This document shows, piece by piece, positions 17,353 through 26,862 of a stretch of 64,000 nt of DNA. The notes under the pieces were generated by a model that saw only the letters and a program-made list of their open reading frames with translations, was not told the DNA's origin and did not search any database. Origin of the DNA: Peristeroidobacter soli (GTDB taxonomy: Bacteria; Pseudomonadota; Gammaproteobacteria; Steroidobacterales; Steroidobacteraceae). The stretch's first letter is position 1. Each line of letters begins with the position of its first letter. Location: contig NZ_RYEV01000003.1 in the NCBI RefSeq assembly GCF_004138485.1, positions 1,116,001-1,180,000 of the forward strand. Reading direction: 5' to 3'. A program made the translations under genes and the position numbers.

Positions 17353-19131
17353 ATGACGATTCGCAGACGGGTCGCGGCCGTTACGCTATTGCTTTGCCTG
17401 GCCGCCGGTGCGCCGGCCGCTGAGCGTCCTGCCGATATTTCGCTGGTGCCCTGGCCGGCCAGCGTAGAGCCGCAGGGCGGCTCCCTGACGATCGATTCCC
17501 AAACCCAGGTGGTTTACGACGGCGATGCGCGCGTCCGCGCCGTTGCGCACTACTTTGGTGAGTTGGTCGAGCGCACGCGCGGTTTGCGCCCCGTCATCGT
17601 TCAGGGATCGGCTCAGAATGCGCCGAAGCGTTCCGTTGTTTTCACATTGGGCGGTCCGGCCGGTGCGTCTCCGGAGGCCTACGGGCTCGAAGTCTCCTCC
17701 AAGGTGGCGCTGGTGTCGGCGGCCGATCCCCGTGGCTTGTTCAACGGCGCCGTGACGTTGTGGCAGCTGGCCAGCCCGCAGGCCACCGTCGTCCAGGAAG
17801 TTCGTATTCCCGGGCTGCGGATCAGCGACGAACCGCGTCTGCGCTGGCGCGGTCTGTTGCTCGATTCGGCGACTCAGTATCAGTCGGTGGCGTTCATCAA
17901 GCGCTACATCGACTTCATGGCGCTCCACAAGCTGAACGTCCTGCATTGGCATCTGGTGGACGATCAGGCGTGGCGGTTGCAGATTCCGAAGTATCCCAAG
18001 CTCACGGGCGGGCAGAGCTCGTATTCGGCCGACGACGTGCGCCAGATCGTGGAGCATGCGGCGGCTCGCAACGTGATGATCGTGCCGGGGCTCGAGATGC
18101 CAGGTCATGCAACCGCCGCGGTCACTGCATATCCGGCGCTGCGTGCGTCCGACGCGCCGGTCGCGGGCTCCAATCTGTATAACATCGAAGACGACACGTT
18201 TGCTTTCTTCGATGCCGTGTTCGCGCAGATCGCAGCGCTGTTCCCGGCTGAGTACATTCACATCGGCGCCGGTGACGTGTCCAAGGATCAGTGGAAGCAA
18301 TCGAGCAGCGTGCAGGCTCGCATGCGTGAGCTGGGCATCGTCAACGAAGTCCGTTTGCAACGATATTTCTTCGAACGGATCAGCGAGGTGTCGAAGAAAC
18401 ACAAGCGCCGCATCGTCGGCTGGGATGCGATCTTCGGCGGCGGTGTGCCGGCGGACTCGGTCATCATGACGTCGCGAGGCTTGGATGGCGCGTTGGGTCC
18501 GGTCGCCTCGGGCTTCGAAGTGGTGGTCTCGTCGGGGAGTCAGTTGAGTTTCAATCGTCCGCAGAGCGCGGCATTGAACGAGCGGGCGACGGCTGGGGAG
18601 ATTCTCAGCCTGGGCGATGTATATCGCTTCGACCCTGCGCCGGCTGCGCTGTCGGCGCAGGATCGAAGCCGGTTGATCGGCGTGCAGGGGAATGTGTGGA
18701 CCAGCACGGACGGCAATGAAGAAGCTGTCGAGCAAATGACATTTCCGCGCGCGGCGGCGCTGGCCGAGATCGGCTGGACGCCGTCGGCTCAACTCCGCTG
18801 GCCCGATTTCCAGCCGCGCATGGTCGCCATGCTCGGTCGTTACTCGCGCATGGGCGTTCGCTTCAGTGATGCAGCGTTTCGCGCGATGGCGTTCAAGCGC
18901 GGCGAGTCGGGCGGACGCGTATCCGTCGAGCTCGCCAAACAAGTGCCGCTCGGTGAGATCCGCTACACCATCAACGGCACGGAGCCGACCGCGAAGTCGC
19001 AGGTCTACACCGACGTGTTCGATGTCCCACGTTCGACCGTGATCAAAGCGACAGTGTTCTACAACGGTGAGCCGCTGTCCCGAACCACCGCGATCGACGT
19101 CAATGCCGATATCGCCGGTGGTCCGATGTAG
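17353..19131 (+). CDS. GH20 beta-N-acetylhexosaminidase homologue with altered active site
   Basis: A 592-residue exported protein (signal peptide ending near GAPAAE). ATG at 17353 follows GGGAGGAA. It has the GH20b N-terminal domain (about 28-150), the GH20 TIM barrel (RWRGLLLDSATQYQ, LHWHLVDDQAWRLQIPKYPKL, PGLEMPGHATAA) and a C-terminal sandwich (GEIRYTINGTEPT) found in chitobiases. The catalytic segment, normally HIGGDE, reads HIGAGD (residues 303-308), so the Asp-Glu pair is Gly-Asp. The substrate Trp of the usual SWRG is Ser374 (TSRG), and the Glu of WTE is Ser451 (WTST). The fold call is safe; normal hexosaminidase activity is unlikely. It may be a binding protein or have altered chemistry. 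Confidence 0.88.
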   Translation: MTIRRRVAAVTLLLCLAAGAPAAERPADISLVPWPASVEPQGGSLTIDSQTQVVYDGDARVRAVAHYFGELVERTRGLRPVIVQGSAQNAPKRSVVFTLGGPAGASPEAYGLEVSSKVALVSAADPRGLFNGAVTLWQLASPQATVVQEVRIPGLRISDEPRLRWRGLLLDSATQYQSVAFIKRYIDFMALHKLNVLHWHLVDDQAWRLQIPKYPKLTGGQSSYSADDVRQIVEHAAARNVMIVPGLEMPGHATAAVTAYPALRASDAPVAGSNLYNIEDDTFAFFDAVFAQIAALFPAEYIHIGAGDVSKDQWKQSSSVQARMRELGIVNEVRLQRYFFERISEVSKKHKRRIVGWDAIFGGGVPADSVIMTSRGLDGALGPVASGFEVVVSSGSQLSFNRPQSAALNERATAGEILSLGDVYRFDPAPAALSAQDRSRLIGVQGNVWTSTDGNEEAVEQMTFPRAAALAEIGWTPSAQLRWPDFQPRMVAMLGRYSRMGVRFSDAAFRAMAFKRGESGGRVSVELAKQVPLGEIRYTINGTEPTAKSQVYTDVFDVPRSTVIKATVFYNGEPLSRTTAIDVNADIAGGPM

Positions 19132-19140
19132 TGGCAATCA

Positions 19141-19644
19141 TCAGCCGATCGTTTCCTGCTCCGGCGCTTGAGCGATGGAGACTGTGGTCGGCGTCGCCCT
19201 GTCGGTGCTGTACATCACGCGGTACAGCTTCCAGCCCTCACCGCGATTGCGCCACACGTGCAGGTATTTGCCTTCCTCGACGTCCGAGCCTCGCCGCACA
19301 TCGCGTACCCGATAGTGCCCTTGCTCGATCGCGATATCGCTGCGGATCAAGCTCATGTCGGCTTCGGTGTTGAACGACACCACGGGCGTCATCTGATCCT
19401 TGAGAAATTCCGCGATGCCTTCGCGGCCGGTGATCGCCGGACCACGCTCCGGCAGAATCTGGGCATCGTCATCGAACAACGCCAGGGTGGCGTTGAGATC
19501 GTCCTGATTGAATGCCTGCTCGAATGCTTGTACGACGGATTTGGGCAGGGACTCACTGCGAGTGCCGCAGCCCCCGAGTGTGACGCAGGCCGCAACGGCA
19601 CCGAGCGTCAGTAGCGTCCGTGAGAAACAAGACACAGTGTTCAT
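19141..19644 (-). CDS. NTF2-like (SnoaL/DUF4440-type) lipoprotein
   Basis: A 167-residue protein with a lipoprotein signal (LTLGGC, Cys about 26) and one NTF2-like cone domain. The pattern VVQAFEQAFNQDDLNATLALFDDDAQILPERGPAITGREGIAEFL is typical of SnoaL/DUF4440 ketosteroid-isomerase-fold proteins, followed by the beta-sheet part ending WKLYRVMYSTDR. Such domains bind small molecules or act as simple isomerases; no catalytic residues can be assigned here. It is a single gene, convergent with the GH20 gene (9-base gap). Confidence 0.8.
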   Translation of the reverse strand: MNTVSCFSRTLLTLGAVAACVTLGGCGTRSESLPKSVVQAFEQAFNQDDLNATLALFDDDAQILPERGPAITGREGIAEFLKDQMTPVVSFNTEADMSLIRSDIAIEQGHYRVRDVRRGSDVEEGKYLHVWRNRGEGWKLYRVMYSTDRATPTTVSIAQAPEQETIG

Positions 19645-19874
19645 GATCGTTCCCTCACTGCTTCGTCAACGCGTTTCCTTTCGAGGCGCGCAGAGTATTC
19701 CCGCAGGCTGGCAGTGTCACCCTGAGGATATCCGCTAGCGCCACGGTCACATGACTGCAAGATTCATCTGCTGATGACCGCGAGACAGCGTGTTTCGGGC
19801 TATTCTCAATACGTGGTTGATGCGAATATCGTGGCAAGGATGGCGAGAACCAATGCGCCAGCGGGAGAAATGAG

Positions 19875-20498
19875 ATGTCTCTGTACGGTCTGTTGGTTTT
19901 TTCAGCCGTTTATTTGCTCGCAGTCGCGTCGCCGGGCCCGGGGGTTGCAGCGGTCATCGCGCGCTCGCTCGCAAGAGGAACGCGCGGCGCGCCGGCATTC
20001 ATCGCGGGCTTCCTCGTCGGCGATCTCATCTGGTTTGGATTTGCGGCGACCGGGCTGGCCGCGCTGGCGCAGAGTGCGCAGACCGTGTTCGTCGTAGTGA
20101 AGTATGCGGGCGCAGCATATTTGCTGTTCCTGGCATACAAGCTGTGGACCGCGCCGGCCGCGCCGGTCTCCGACGCAGGTCCTGATTTGGCAGAAGAGGG
20201 CCAGAAGCCGTTGCAACTCTTCCTGGGTAGTCTCGCGCTGACGCTCGCGAATCCCAAGACGATGGTGTTCTTTCTCGCGCTGCTGCCCACGGTCGTGCCG
20301 CTCGAAAAAATCACATTGATCGGCTTCGCCGAAATGGTGGTTGCGATTGTTTTGTTGTTGCCGCTGACGCTCGGCGCTTACGTGGTGCTCGCGGCTCGCG
20401 CGCGGCGCATCTTCAAGAGCGCGACGGCGGTACGCAGAATCAATCGTGGCACGGGTGCCGCGATGGCCTGCGCCGCCGTCGCAGTGGCTACGCGCTAG
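19875..20498 (+). CDS. LysE/RhtB-family amino acid exporter
   Basis: A 207-residue inner membrane protein with about six hydrophobic segments. The N-terminal helix ends in the family signature AVASPGPGVAAVIARSLARG (the PGP motif), and the third conserved block ANPKTMVFFLALLP is also present. These proteins export amino acids or derivatives such as homoserine, threonine or lysine. Start ATG at 19875 follows GGGAG at 19863-19867. The last 4 bases overlap the end of the convergent TonB-dependent receptor gene. Confidence 0.88.
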   Translation: MSLYGLLVFSAVYLLAVASPGPGVAAVIARSLARGTRGAPAFIAGFLVGDLIWFGFAATGLAALAQSAQTVFVVVKYAGAAYLLFLAYKLWTAPAAPVSDAGPDLAEEGQKPLQLFLGSLALTLANPKTMVFFLALLPTVVPLEKITLIGFAEMVVAIVLLLPLTLGAYVVLAARARRIFKSATAVRRINRGTGAAMACAAVAVATR

Positions 20499-22984
20499 AA
20501 CGTGTAGTTGACTCTTCCATATACGAAGCGCCCCGAGCGGCCGAACGGCGAATAATTCGAGAACGACTGCGTGCCGGTGAGATTGTTCTGCGGCGGCAAT
20601 GGATCGGGATACTCGTCGGTGAGATTGTCGGCACCGACCGCGAGCTTGATGTGATCGGTGATCGCGAGGCGCGCCTCGATGTCCACCAGGGTCTTCGGCG
20701 ATAACGTGAAGTCCAGCGCCGGATTGGGATCCGGCGACAGCACTTCACCGTAGCGGGTCGCCCGCAACGTCGCGCCCCAACCGCTGAGCGACCAGTTGAT
20801 GGCTGCCGCGTACTTGTTCTCCGGCGTGCCCTTTTCGTAACTCAGCACATTGAACCGATTGAACAGGATCGGCGGCGTGGACAGCGCCGACAACTGCGGC
20901 GTCGTCGGGACTCTGGTGACATCGGTGGAATTGAAGTTCGCCGTCACGGTGAAGTCGAAGCGGCCCGCCGATGCTGTCGACCATGGATAGCTCACGACCA
21001 CATCGACACCCTCGGTCGTCGTGTCGACGCCGTTGATGAAGAAGCGTCCGCCACCGATGCCGATGAAGCCGAGGCCGGTGAGATAGTTCACGACATCCGG
21101 GGACGTGAGGTTCTCGGACAGTACGATGCGATTGTCGATGTCGATGCGATATGCGTCGACCGTGACCATCAGATCGCCGAGGCGCACGACGGCACCCAGT
21201 GAGTAGTTCAACGATTCTTCCGCATCGAGCGGCTTCGCGCCCAGCGCGATCGCCGCCGGATTGTTCACCGGGAACGTCGCGATGTCGAACGGCAGGCCGC
21301 CGATGAAATTGGTGGAGGTGGTCGAGAAGTACTGTTGCTGCAACGACGGTGCCTTGAAGCCATTCTGCACGGAGGCGCGCAGTGCGAACTGGGGAATGAA
21401 GTCATATCGCAGCGACAGTTTGCCGGCGAGATTCTCGCCGAAGTCCGAATAGCTCTCGCCACGCACGGCCACCGACGCCAGGAACCGGTCCGTGACGTTC
21501 GCTTCCAGGTCGATGTACGCGCCGACAGCGGTGCGATGTTCATCGACTTCATTCTCGGGACGGAAGCCCGGGAATACTTGCGCGCCGGATTGCGTCGGAT
21601 TGCCGTTGGCCAGGCGTACGCCGCCGTTCAGATACGACTCCGGCTCGCCCGCGTGGATGCTGAACGATTCGCGCCGTGCTTCGACGCCGATGGCGATGTT
21701 GAGCGGCGAGGCGAGGCCGACGTCGACGGTGCGCACGCCGGAAACATTCATGGCCAACTGATCGTAGTCGAAGCCGCCGGAGTCGAACGTGGTCTTGCTT
21801 GCGATACCGTACGAACGGTTCAGCGAGTGCCGCACCTCGTAGTCCATTTCGTTGCGGCCGTAGGTCAATGACGAATCCATGTTCCAGGGGCCGAGCTGCC
21901 AGCTCACACCGAAGGCCGCCGACGCATCCGTCACATCCGGCGCGATCAGTGGCAGATAACCGTCGGGATAGATCTGCAGGGTGTTGCGAACGTCGCTGGC
22001 GATTCGATAGAAGCCCGCCGACACCGCGTCACGATCCTGCCAGCTGGCCCAGCCATACAGCTTCGCGCCGCTCTCGACTTCATACTCGGCGTTGACGAAC
22101 ACGGTTTTCTGATCGAGCTCGGGTTCGCCATACCAGGAGTTGTAGCGATCGAAGCTCGCTTCGCGCGGATCGAACGCGCCGTTCACCGATGGATATTGTT
22201 GACGCATGTCGTAGCCGCCGCGCTCGGTGTGCTCCTGATCTTTGTATTCGGCGGCGATGACGATCGAGCCTTTGCTGCCGAGGGGCAGGCCTTTCCACGC
22301 GGACACTGTCAATGTTTCGCCGTCGGACCGGTCACGACTGCGTTTCGTCGGCGAGGAGTAGTTCGCGCCACCGGGCGCTGCGCCCACGAGGACGTCGTAA
22401 GTGGTGTCGCGCCATCCGTAGGTCACGCCTGCATCGCCGCCGTCGTTGTTGGTGCGCAATCGCAGATTGATCACACCGGCGATCGCGTCCGAGCCGTACT
22501 GCGCCGATGCGCCATCACGCAGCACCTCCACCGATTGAATGATGGCGTTGGGAATGGTGTTCAGATCGACCGCGGTCGAGCCGCGGCCGATGCTGTTGTT
22601 GATGTTGATCAGCGCGGATTGATGTCGACGTTTGCCATTCACCAGCACCAGTGTTTGATCGGGTGCGAGACCGCGCAACGTCGCCGGACGTACCGTGTCG
22701 GTGCCGTCATTCAGGCCGGGACGTGGAAAGTTGAACGAGGGCACCGTGACCGAGAGTGCCTGACTCACTTCGGAGACACCCAGATTTTGCAATTGCTCGC
22801 CACTCACGACGTCGACCGGGACGGCAGTGTCCAGGGCCGAGCGATTCGCGACACGAGTACCGGTGACGACGACTTGTTCGATCTCGGGGTTGGCTGCGTT
22901 TTGCGCCAGCACTGGCACAGTCGGCAGCAGCAGGGGCAGGCCGACGAGCAAACCAAACGAGCCGTAAGAACCGTTGTTGTCCAT
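20495..22984 (-). CDS. TonB-dependent outer membrane receptor
   Basis: An 829-residue outer membrane transporter that takes up a ligand with energy from TonB-ExbBD. A signal peptide (1-27) is followed by a TonB-box-like segment (IEQVVVTGTRV), the plug domain (to about 200, with VLVNGKRRH, IPNAIIQSVEVLRDGASAQYGSDAIAGVINLRL) and a 22-strand barrel that ends in VYGRVNYTF with the terminal Phe. The start at 22984 follows GGAG with 7-base spacing. The plug type (long, GxDTVRPATLRGL) resembles receptors of unknown specificity common in Xanthomonadales and sphingomonads, often for carbohydrates or peptides. No transport operon partners are adjacent. Confidence 0.92.
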   Translation of the reverse strand: MDNNGSYGSFGLLVGLPLLLPTVPVLAQNAANPEIEQVVVTGTRVANRSALDTAVPVDVVSGEQLQNLGVSEVSQALSVTVPSFNFPRPGLNDGTDTVRPATLRGLAPDQTLVLVNGKRRHQSALININNSIGRGSTAVDLNTIPNAIIQSVEVLRDGASAQYGSDAIAGVINLRLRTNNDGGDAGVTYGWRDTTYDVLVGAAPGGANYSSPTKRSRDRSDGETLTVSAWKGLPLGSKGSIVIAAEYKDQEHTERGGYDMRQQYPSVNGAFDPREASFDRYNSWYGEPELDQKTVFVNAEYEVESGAKLYGWASWQDRDAVSAGFYRIASDVRNTLQIYPDGYLPLIAPDVTDASAAFGVSWQLGPWNMDSSLTYGRNEMDYEVRHSLNRSYGIASKTTFDSGGFDYDQLAMNVSGVRTVDVGLASPLNIAIGVEARRESFSIHAGEPESYLNGGVRLANGNPTQSGAQVFPGFRPENEVDEHRTAVGAYIDLEANVTDRFLASVAVRGESYSDFGENLAGKLSLRYDFIPQFALRASVQNGFKAPSLQQQYFSTTSTNFIGGLPFDIATFPVNNPAAIALGAKPLDAEESLNYSLGAVVRLGDLMVTVDAYRIDIDNRIVLSENLTSPDVVNYLTGLGFIGIGGGRFFINGVDTTTEGVDVVVSYPWSTASAGRFDFTVTANFNSTDVTRVPTTPQLSALSTPPILFNRFNVLSYEKGTPENKYAAAINWSLSGWGATLRATRYGEVLSPDPNPALDFTLSPKTLVDIEARLAITDHIKLAVGADNLTDEYPDPLPPQNNLTGTQSFSNYSPFGRSGRFVYGRVNYTF

Positions 22985-23190
22985 TGGTCACTCCGGAACG
23001 ATGGGCCAGGGCAGCATGTAATACGCTTGTTAGCCCATGGCAACAAGGTTGTTGCTTTGCGTACTCGCGGCGACGCAGACGATTTCGTTCAGAAAAAATT
23101 CCCTCACTACGGAACGAATATTCATGCCCGTGCATTGCATGCGTTGCGTATAAGTCTTGCAAACGCGTTCCTAACAATATCGGCGGTGGT

Positions 23191-24252
23191 ATGCGGATTT
23201 TCGTGACTGGCGCTACCGGTTTCATCGGTGCGCACTTCGTCGAGCAAGCGCTCGCGGCAGGGCACGACGTTGTCGGCCTGTATCGAACCGACGGGGCCAG
23301 GCATCGCGCGGTTATAGAGCGGTTACGCTCGCACGGCGCATCGCTCCGGCGCGGCGATATCCTCAATCCGGAATCGTTTGCCGACACGCTGAAAGGCGCG
23401 GACTGCGTTTGTCACTTCGCAGCCGCGTTTCGCGAGTCGGGCGCCGATGACGCTTACTTCGAAAGAATGAATGTCGAAGGAACGTCAAATGTGGCGCGCG
23501 CCGCCGCGACGGCTGGGGTCAAACGTTTCGTTCATTGTGGGACTGCCGGCATCTACGGTCAGCGCGTTGCCGGCACGATCAGCGAAAGCACGCCGATCCG
23601 TCCCTGGAACAGTTACGAGCGCAGTAAGCTCGCCGCCGACAACCGGGTGAGGGAAATCGCGAGCGCCGCCGGCATGGAGTTCGTCATCCTCCGGCCCACC
23701 GCGGTTTACGGGCCGCGCGACGAGCGATTGCTGAAGCTGTTCCGCTCGGTGCAGAAGGGACGCTTCCCGCTGTTCGGCGCCGGCGATGGACGGCGTCACA
23801 TGATTTATGTCACCGATCTCGCCGACGCGTTCCTGAGAGCGTGCACGGTGCCGACAGCGATGAATCACGAGCTGATCATCGCGGGCCCCAAGGCGGTCCC
23901 GCTGCGGGAGATGTTACAGACGATTGCGAACGCCGCGAATTGTCCCGCCTTCGGGCCGCGCTTGCCGTTGAAGCCGATGCTGGCGCTGGCGGCGGTGGTC
24001 GAGGACACCTGCAAGGTGTTGAAGATCAATCCGCCGATTTATCGTCGGCGGATGGATTTCTATCTGAACGATGCGGCCTTCGATTCACGACAGGCGCAGG
24101 CGGTGCTGGGCTGGCAGCCCAAGGTGGATCTGGCGGAAGGGTTTGCCGCAACGCTGAGCTCGTTGCGGCAGGAACGGCCTGGCGCTGCCGTCACGGTAGC
24201 GCAGGCCATTGCGTTCTTGACCTTGATTTCGCTGCTCGCGTTCGACGGCTGA
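23191..24252 (+). CDS. NAD-dependent epimerase/dehydratase (extended SDR)
   Basis: A 353-residue protein. The frame is open further upstream, but the ATG at 23191 begins exactly at the nucleotide-binding strand MRIFVTGATGFIGAHFV. Besides that GxxGxxG motif it has the active-site triad elements CGTAGIYG (Ser/Thr region) and YERSKLAAD (Tyr-x-x-x-Lys), and LRPTAVYGPRD of the extended short-chain dehydrogenase group. The last 30 residues are hydrophobic (VAQAIAFLTLISLLAF), an unusual tail that could touch a membrane. Candidate substrates are nucleotide sugars or a steroid/flavonoid-type ketone; sequence alone does not decide. Confidence 0.85.
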   Translation: MRIFVTGATGFIGAHFVEQALAAGHDVVGLYRTDGARHRAVIERLRSHGASLRRGDILNPESFADTLKGADCVCHFAAAFRESGADDAYFERMNVEGTSNVARAAATAGVKRFVHCGTAGIYGQRVAGTISESTPIRPWNSYERSKLAADNRVREIASAAGMEFVILRPTAVYGPRDERLLKLFRSVQKGRFPLFGAGDGRRHMIYVTDLADAFLRACTVPTAMNHELIIAGPKAVPLREMLQTIANAANCPAFGPRLPLKPMLALAAVVEDTCKVLKINPPIYRRRMDFYLNDAAFDSRQAQAVLGWQPKVDLAEGFAATLSSLRQERPGAAVTVAQAIAFLTLISLLAFDG

Positions 24253-24263
24253 GCACCTCGCTG

Positions 24264-25556
24264 CTATTGAGGCAGCAACGACTGATACACCATGCTCGCG
24301 AACTTCTCACGGAAGTCGACGCCGTTCGGCATGAGCTGAATCATCAGCACGACTACCAGGCCCGAGGTGGGGTCGACACGATAATTGGTCCCGTAGGCAC
24401 CGCCCCAGCCGAACGAGCCCGGTGCCTCCATGCCGCTCGCGCCATAGCTCTCGACGGTCTCGAAACCGAAGCCGAAGCCCATGCCGGGCTCGTTATAGGT
24501 GTCGCCAATCTGATTGGTGGTCATCAGCGCGACGCTGCGCGGGGCCAGAATGCGCGCGTTGCCGAGCGTGCCGCCGTTGCGGAGGGCTTCGAGGAAGCGA
24601 GCGTAATCGCGAGCGGTCGACAGCAATCCGGCGCCGCCTGAAAAACTCCGGCGGGGCCCGTCGACGTAGTGACCTTGGCCCCTGGCATCGTTTCCAGAGC
24701 GCGCGATCTTGCCATTCGGGCCCGTGCCGTAGACGGCCGCGAGCCGGGCGCGCTGATCCTTCGGCAGATAGAAGTTCGTGTCCTTCATGCCCAGCGGTTG
24801 CGTGATGTTCTTGCGGATGTATTCATCCAGCGGCAGGCCCGAGGCGCGCTCGACGACGCAGCCGAGAATGTCGGTGTTGTAGCCGTACACGAACGCCTCG
24901 CCTGGCTGAGCCATGAACGGCAGCGAGCCGAGCTTTTCCATGGTCGTGCAGATGGGTTCATTCTTATCGGCGGTGTACCAGCCGATGCCCGCCGCGGGCC
25001 CGAGTCCTTTCGCCCGGTATTGCTCGGCGATCTCCGGGTCGGTGCCGTAAGAGATGCCGGCGGTGTGAGTCAGCAGATCGCGCAAGGTGATGGGACGTTT
25101 CGCGGGCACGGCGCTGCCGTTCACCATCACCGTCGTCTTGGCGAATTCCGGAATGAATTTGCTGACCGGATCGCCGACCACGAGCTTGCCCTGCTCCTGC
25201 AATTGCAGGATGGCGGTGCTGGTCAGCGCTTTGGACTGCGAGGCGATCCGGAAAATGGTATCGACGCTCATGCGCGTGCCGGCTTCCTTGTCGGCCCAAC
25301 CGGCGGCGTGTTCATACACGGGCTGGCCGTTCTGCAGGACCAAAGCGACGGCGCCGGCGATCAGATTCTCGTCGACGTACTGTTGCATCAATGTATCGAT
25401 GCGCTCCAGGCGCTCTTTCGAAATGCTGGTGGCGGCGACGATTTGAGCGCGCGCGCCGTTCGGGGCGGTCCAGCTTTCCGATTGCGGTTTCCCGGCGAAG
25501 GCGGCGCCGCCGAGCAGGGCGGTCAGCAATGTTGTCGTTAACAGTGACGTGCGCAT
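24264..25556 (-). CDS. Serine hydrolase of the class C beta-lactamase fold
   Basis: A 430-residue exported protein (signal peptide to about residue 21) of the beta-lactamase/esterase EstB family. The nucleophile motif SxxK is SQSK in RIASQSKALTST (about residue 106), the second motif YxN is YGYNTD, and the third motif region is WGGAYGTNYRVDP. ITLRDLLTHTAGI is another family hallmark. Such proteins are often esterases or D-amino-acid peptidases rather than antibiotic-destroying enzymes; the sequence does not indicate antibiotic resistance. It is convergent with the epimerase gene (11-base gap). Confidence 0.87.
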   Translation of the reverse strand: MRTSLLTTTLLTALLGGAAFAGKPQSESWTAPNGARAQIVAATSISKERLERIDTLMQQYVDENLIAGAVALVLQNGQPVYEHAAGWADKEAGTRMSVDTIFRIASQSKALTSTAILQLQEQGKLVVGDPVSKFIPEFAKTTVMVNGSAVPAKRPITLRDLLTHTAGISYGTDPEIAEQYRAKGLGPAAGIGWYTADKNEPICTTMEKLGSLPFMAQPGEAFVYGYNTDILGCVVERASGLPLDEYIRKNITQPLGMKDTNFYLPKDQRARLAAVYGTGPNGKIARSGNDARGQGHYVDGPRRSFSGGAGLLSTARDYARFLEALRNGGTLGNARILAPRSVALMTTNQIGDTYNEPGMGFGFGFETVESYGASGMEAPGSFGWGGAYGTNYRVDPTSGLVVVLMIQLMPNGVDFREKFASMVYQSLLPQ

Positions 25557-25617
25557 CGAGAATCCCTGGCGGCTGTCCGAAGATGAACGGTGCGGCGATT
25601 CTACCGATTACGCAGAC

Positions 25618-25655
25618 AAAAAAAGAGCCACCGCCGCGAGCCCCGCGACGATGGC
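25618..25655 (-). terminator. Intrinsic terminator for the DUF4394 gene
   Basis: Read on the minus strand, a 12-base-pair GC-rich stem (25644-25655 with 25627-25638, two G-U wobbles) with a 5-base loop is followed two bases later by seven T residues (25618-25624). This is the best-formed rho-independent terminator in the window. It lies about 85 bases beyond the DUF4394 stop and before the serine hydrolase start, so the two same-strand genes are probably separate transcripts. Confidence 0.8.
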
Positions 25656-25740
25656 TTCCGGGAAAACAAAGAGAGGTCAGTGGCCTGGATTCGTGCCGGT
25701 GTCCGGGCCTGGATTCACCTGAGATGCAGAGCCGCGAGCA

Positions 25741-26721
25741 TCAGGGGCGAGGCACGATCGCGATGTCGAACACACCGCCGGTGAGCGGCGCGCTCGAGCC
25801 CGGCAGCTGCGCCGGCTGACCGCGCTTCACCACCACTTTCTGGGTTCTGCCCAGCGGCAGGTTCGGATCGATCTGCGACAGATCGATGGAGAACAGCAGG
25901 CGCGTGGTCTGGCCGACCAGGAAATTGTTGCCGGCGGAGTCGGTGTAGATATCGAAATCCGTGGTCGGCGACATGTTCAGGGCATTGCCGTACTCGTCGA
26001 CGAACGGACCGATGGTCTGCAAGAGGCCGGCGCCGGTATTGGAGCTGCCAGTGGCGTTCTTGCCGGCGATGGTCACCAGCGTGTCGAGGTCGTGATCGAC
26101 CATGTAGAACAACGTCACGGTCGCGCCGTTGAAGTTGTTGTTGTACGCGCCGCCGACGATCTCCGGATCCTTGCCGAAGTTCACGTCGCCCTGCGCATAA
26201 GTGAATTTGGTCTGGACCGCGGTGGTGTTCAGATTGCCGCCGTTGGCGCCGTTCACGACCGCGATATTCTGATCGTTGCTGCCAGCGATGCGCAGCGCGT
26301 TCAGCACGGGATTGAAATCCACCAGCGCGCCGAAGCCGCCGCTGAAGCGCGGGTTGACCTGGCTGACCTTGGTGCTCGCGCCGAAGTAACGACTGGAGAG
26401 GTCGATGGTGTACAGGCCGCCACGATCGGTCAGGCCGTACAGCTGACCGTCGGCCGGACGGAAGTCGATGCCGATGAGATTGCCGCCGTCGGAAACATCG
26501 ACGCGGCCGCCGCGCACATAGGAAGAGGCGCCGGGCTTGAGGATGTACAGCGAGTTGTCGCTGGTGAGTGCATATAAACGCGAGTTGGGCAGCGTGACGC
26601 CTTTCGCGACACCGCTCGTGGCGGTGGTGGTCGCGGTTTGCGCGCTCACGATGGTTACGCCGAGCAGCGATGTGGCCATCGCCACTGCGGCCCAGGCCGC
26701 CGATGTCCTTGTCGATCTCAT
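25741..26721 (-). CDS. DUF4394-domain exported protein
   Basis: A 326-residue secreted protein (signal peptide ending at about VSAQT). It is almost wholly a DUF4394 domain, a beta-propeller-like repeat recognisable from the pattern LYALTSDNSLYILKPG, GIDFRPADGQLYGLTDRGGLYTID, VDFNPVLNALRIAGSNDQN and ATVTLFYMVDHDLDTLVTI. The function of this family is unknown; members are exported and often sit beside ECF sigma factor systems, which are not seen here. A strong terminator follows the gene. It is divergent from the aldo/keto reductase gene. Confidence 0.85.
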   Translation of the reverse strand: MRSTRTSAAWAAVAMATSLLGVTIVSAQTATTTATSGVAKGVTLPNSRLYALTSDNSLYILKPGASSYVRGGRVDVSDGGNLIGIDFRPADGQLYGLTDRGGLYTIDLSSRYFGASTKVSQVNPRFSGGFGALVDFNPVLNALRIAGSNDQNIAVVNGANGGNLNTTAVQTKFTYAQGDVNFGKDPEIVGGAYNNNFNGATVTLFYMVDHDLDTLVTIAGKNATGSSNTGAGLLQTIGPFVDEYGNALNMSPTTDFDIYTDSAGNNFLVGQTTRLLFSIDLSQIDPNLPLGRTQKVVVKRGQPAQLPGSSAPLTGGVFDIAIVPRP

Positions 26722-26820
26722 GACTTTCCGACCTCTGGTGAATTGATGGGAGCTGCGGTGCTCTCGATGCCAATATTCGGTAATGCAGCAGAGATCGGAT
26801 GCAGTGTTACGTCGATGTTA

Positions 26821-26850
26821 TTGACAGCCATCGGTTGCACGCTTCATAAA
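26821..26850 (+). promoter_or_regulatory. Sigma70-type promoter for the aldo/keto reductase gene
   Basis: A perfect -35 box TTGACA (26821-26826) is followed after 18 bases by CATAAA (26845-26850), which matches 4 of 6 positions of the -10 consensus. The predicted start of transcription is about 100 bases upstream of the GTG start of the Tat-exported reductase. Three near-identical direct repeats lie just downstream (26863-26914) and may bind a regulator. Confidence 0.5.
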
Positions 26851-26862
26851 CGCGCTGCATTT

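Noticed and set aside
17386-19137. A 583-codon open frame antisense to the GH20 gene
   Set aside because: It is an exact opposite-strand shadow of a gene with strong family support; its own sequence shows no domain, is full of Arg/His runs and has no ribosome binding site.
24264-25556. Antibiotic-resistance beta-lactamase
   Set aside because: It has the SxxK and YxN motifs of the class C fold, but the overall sequence is of the esterase/EstB type, so no resistance role is claimed.
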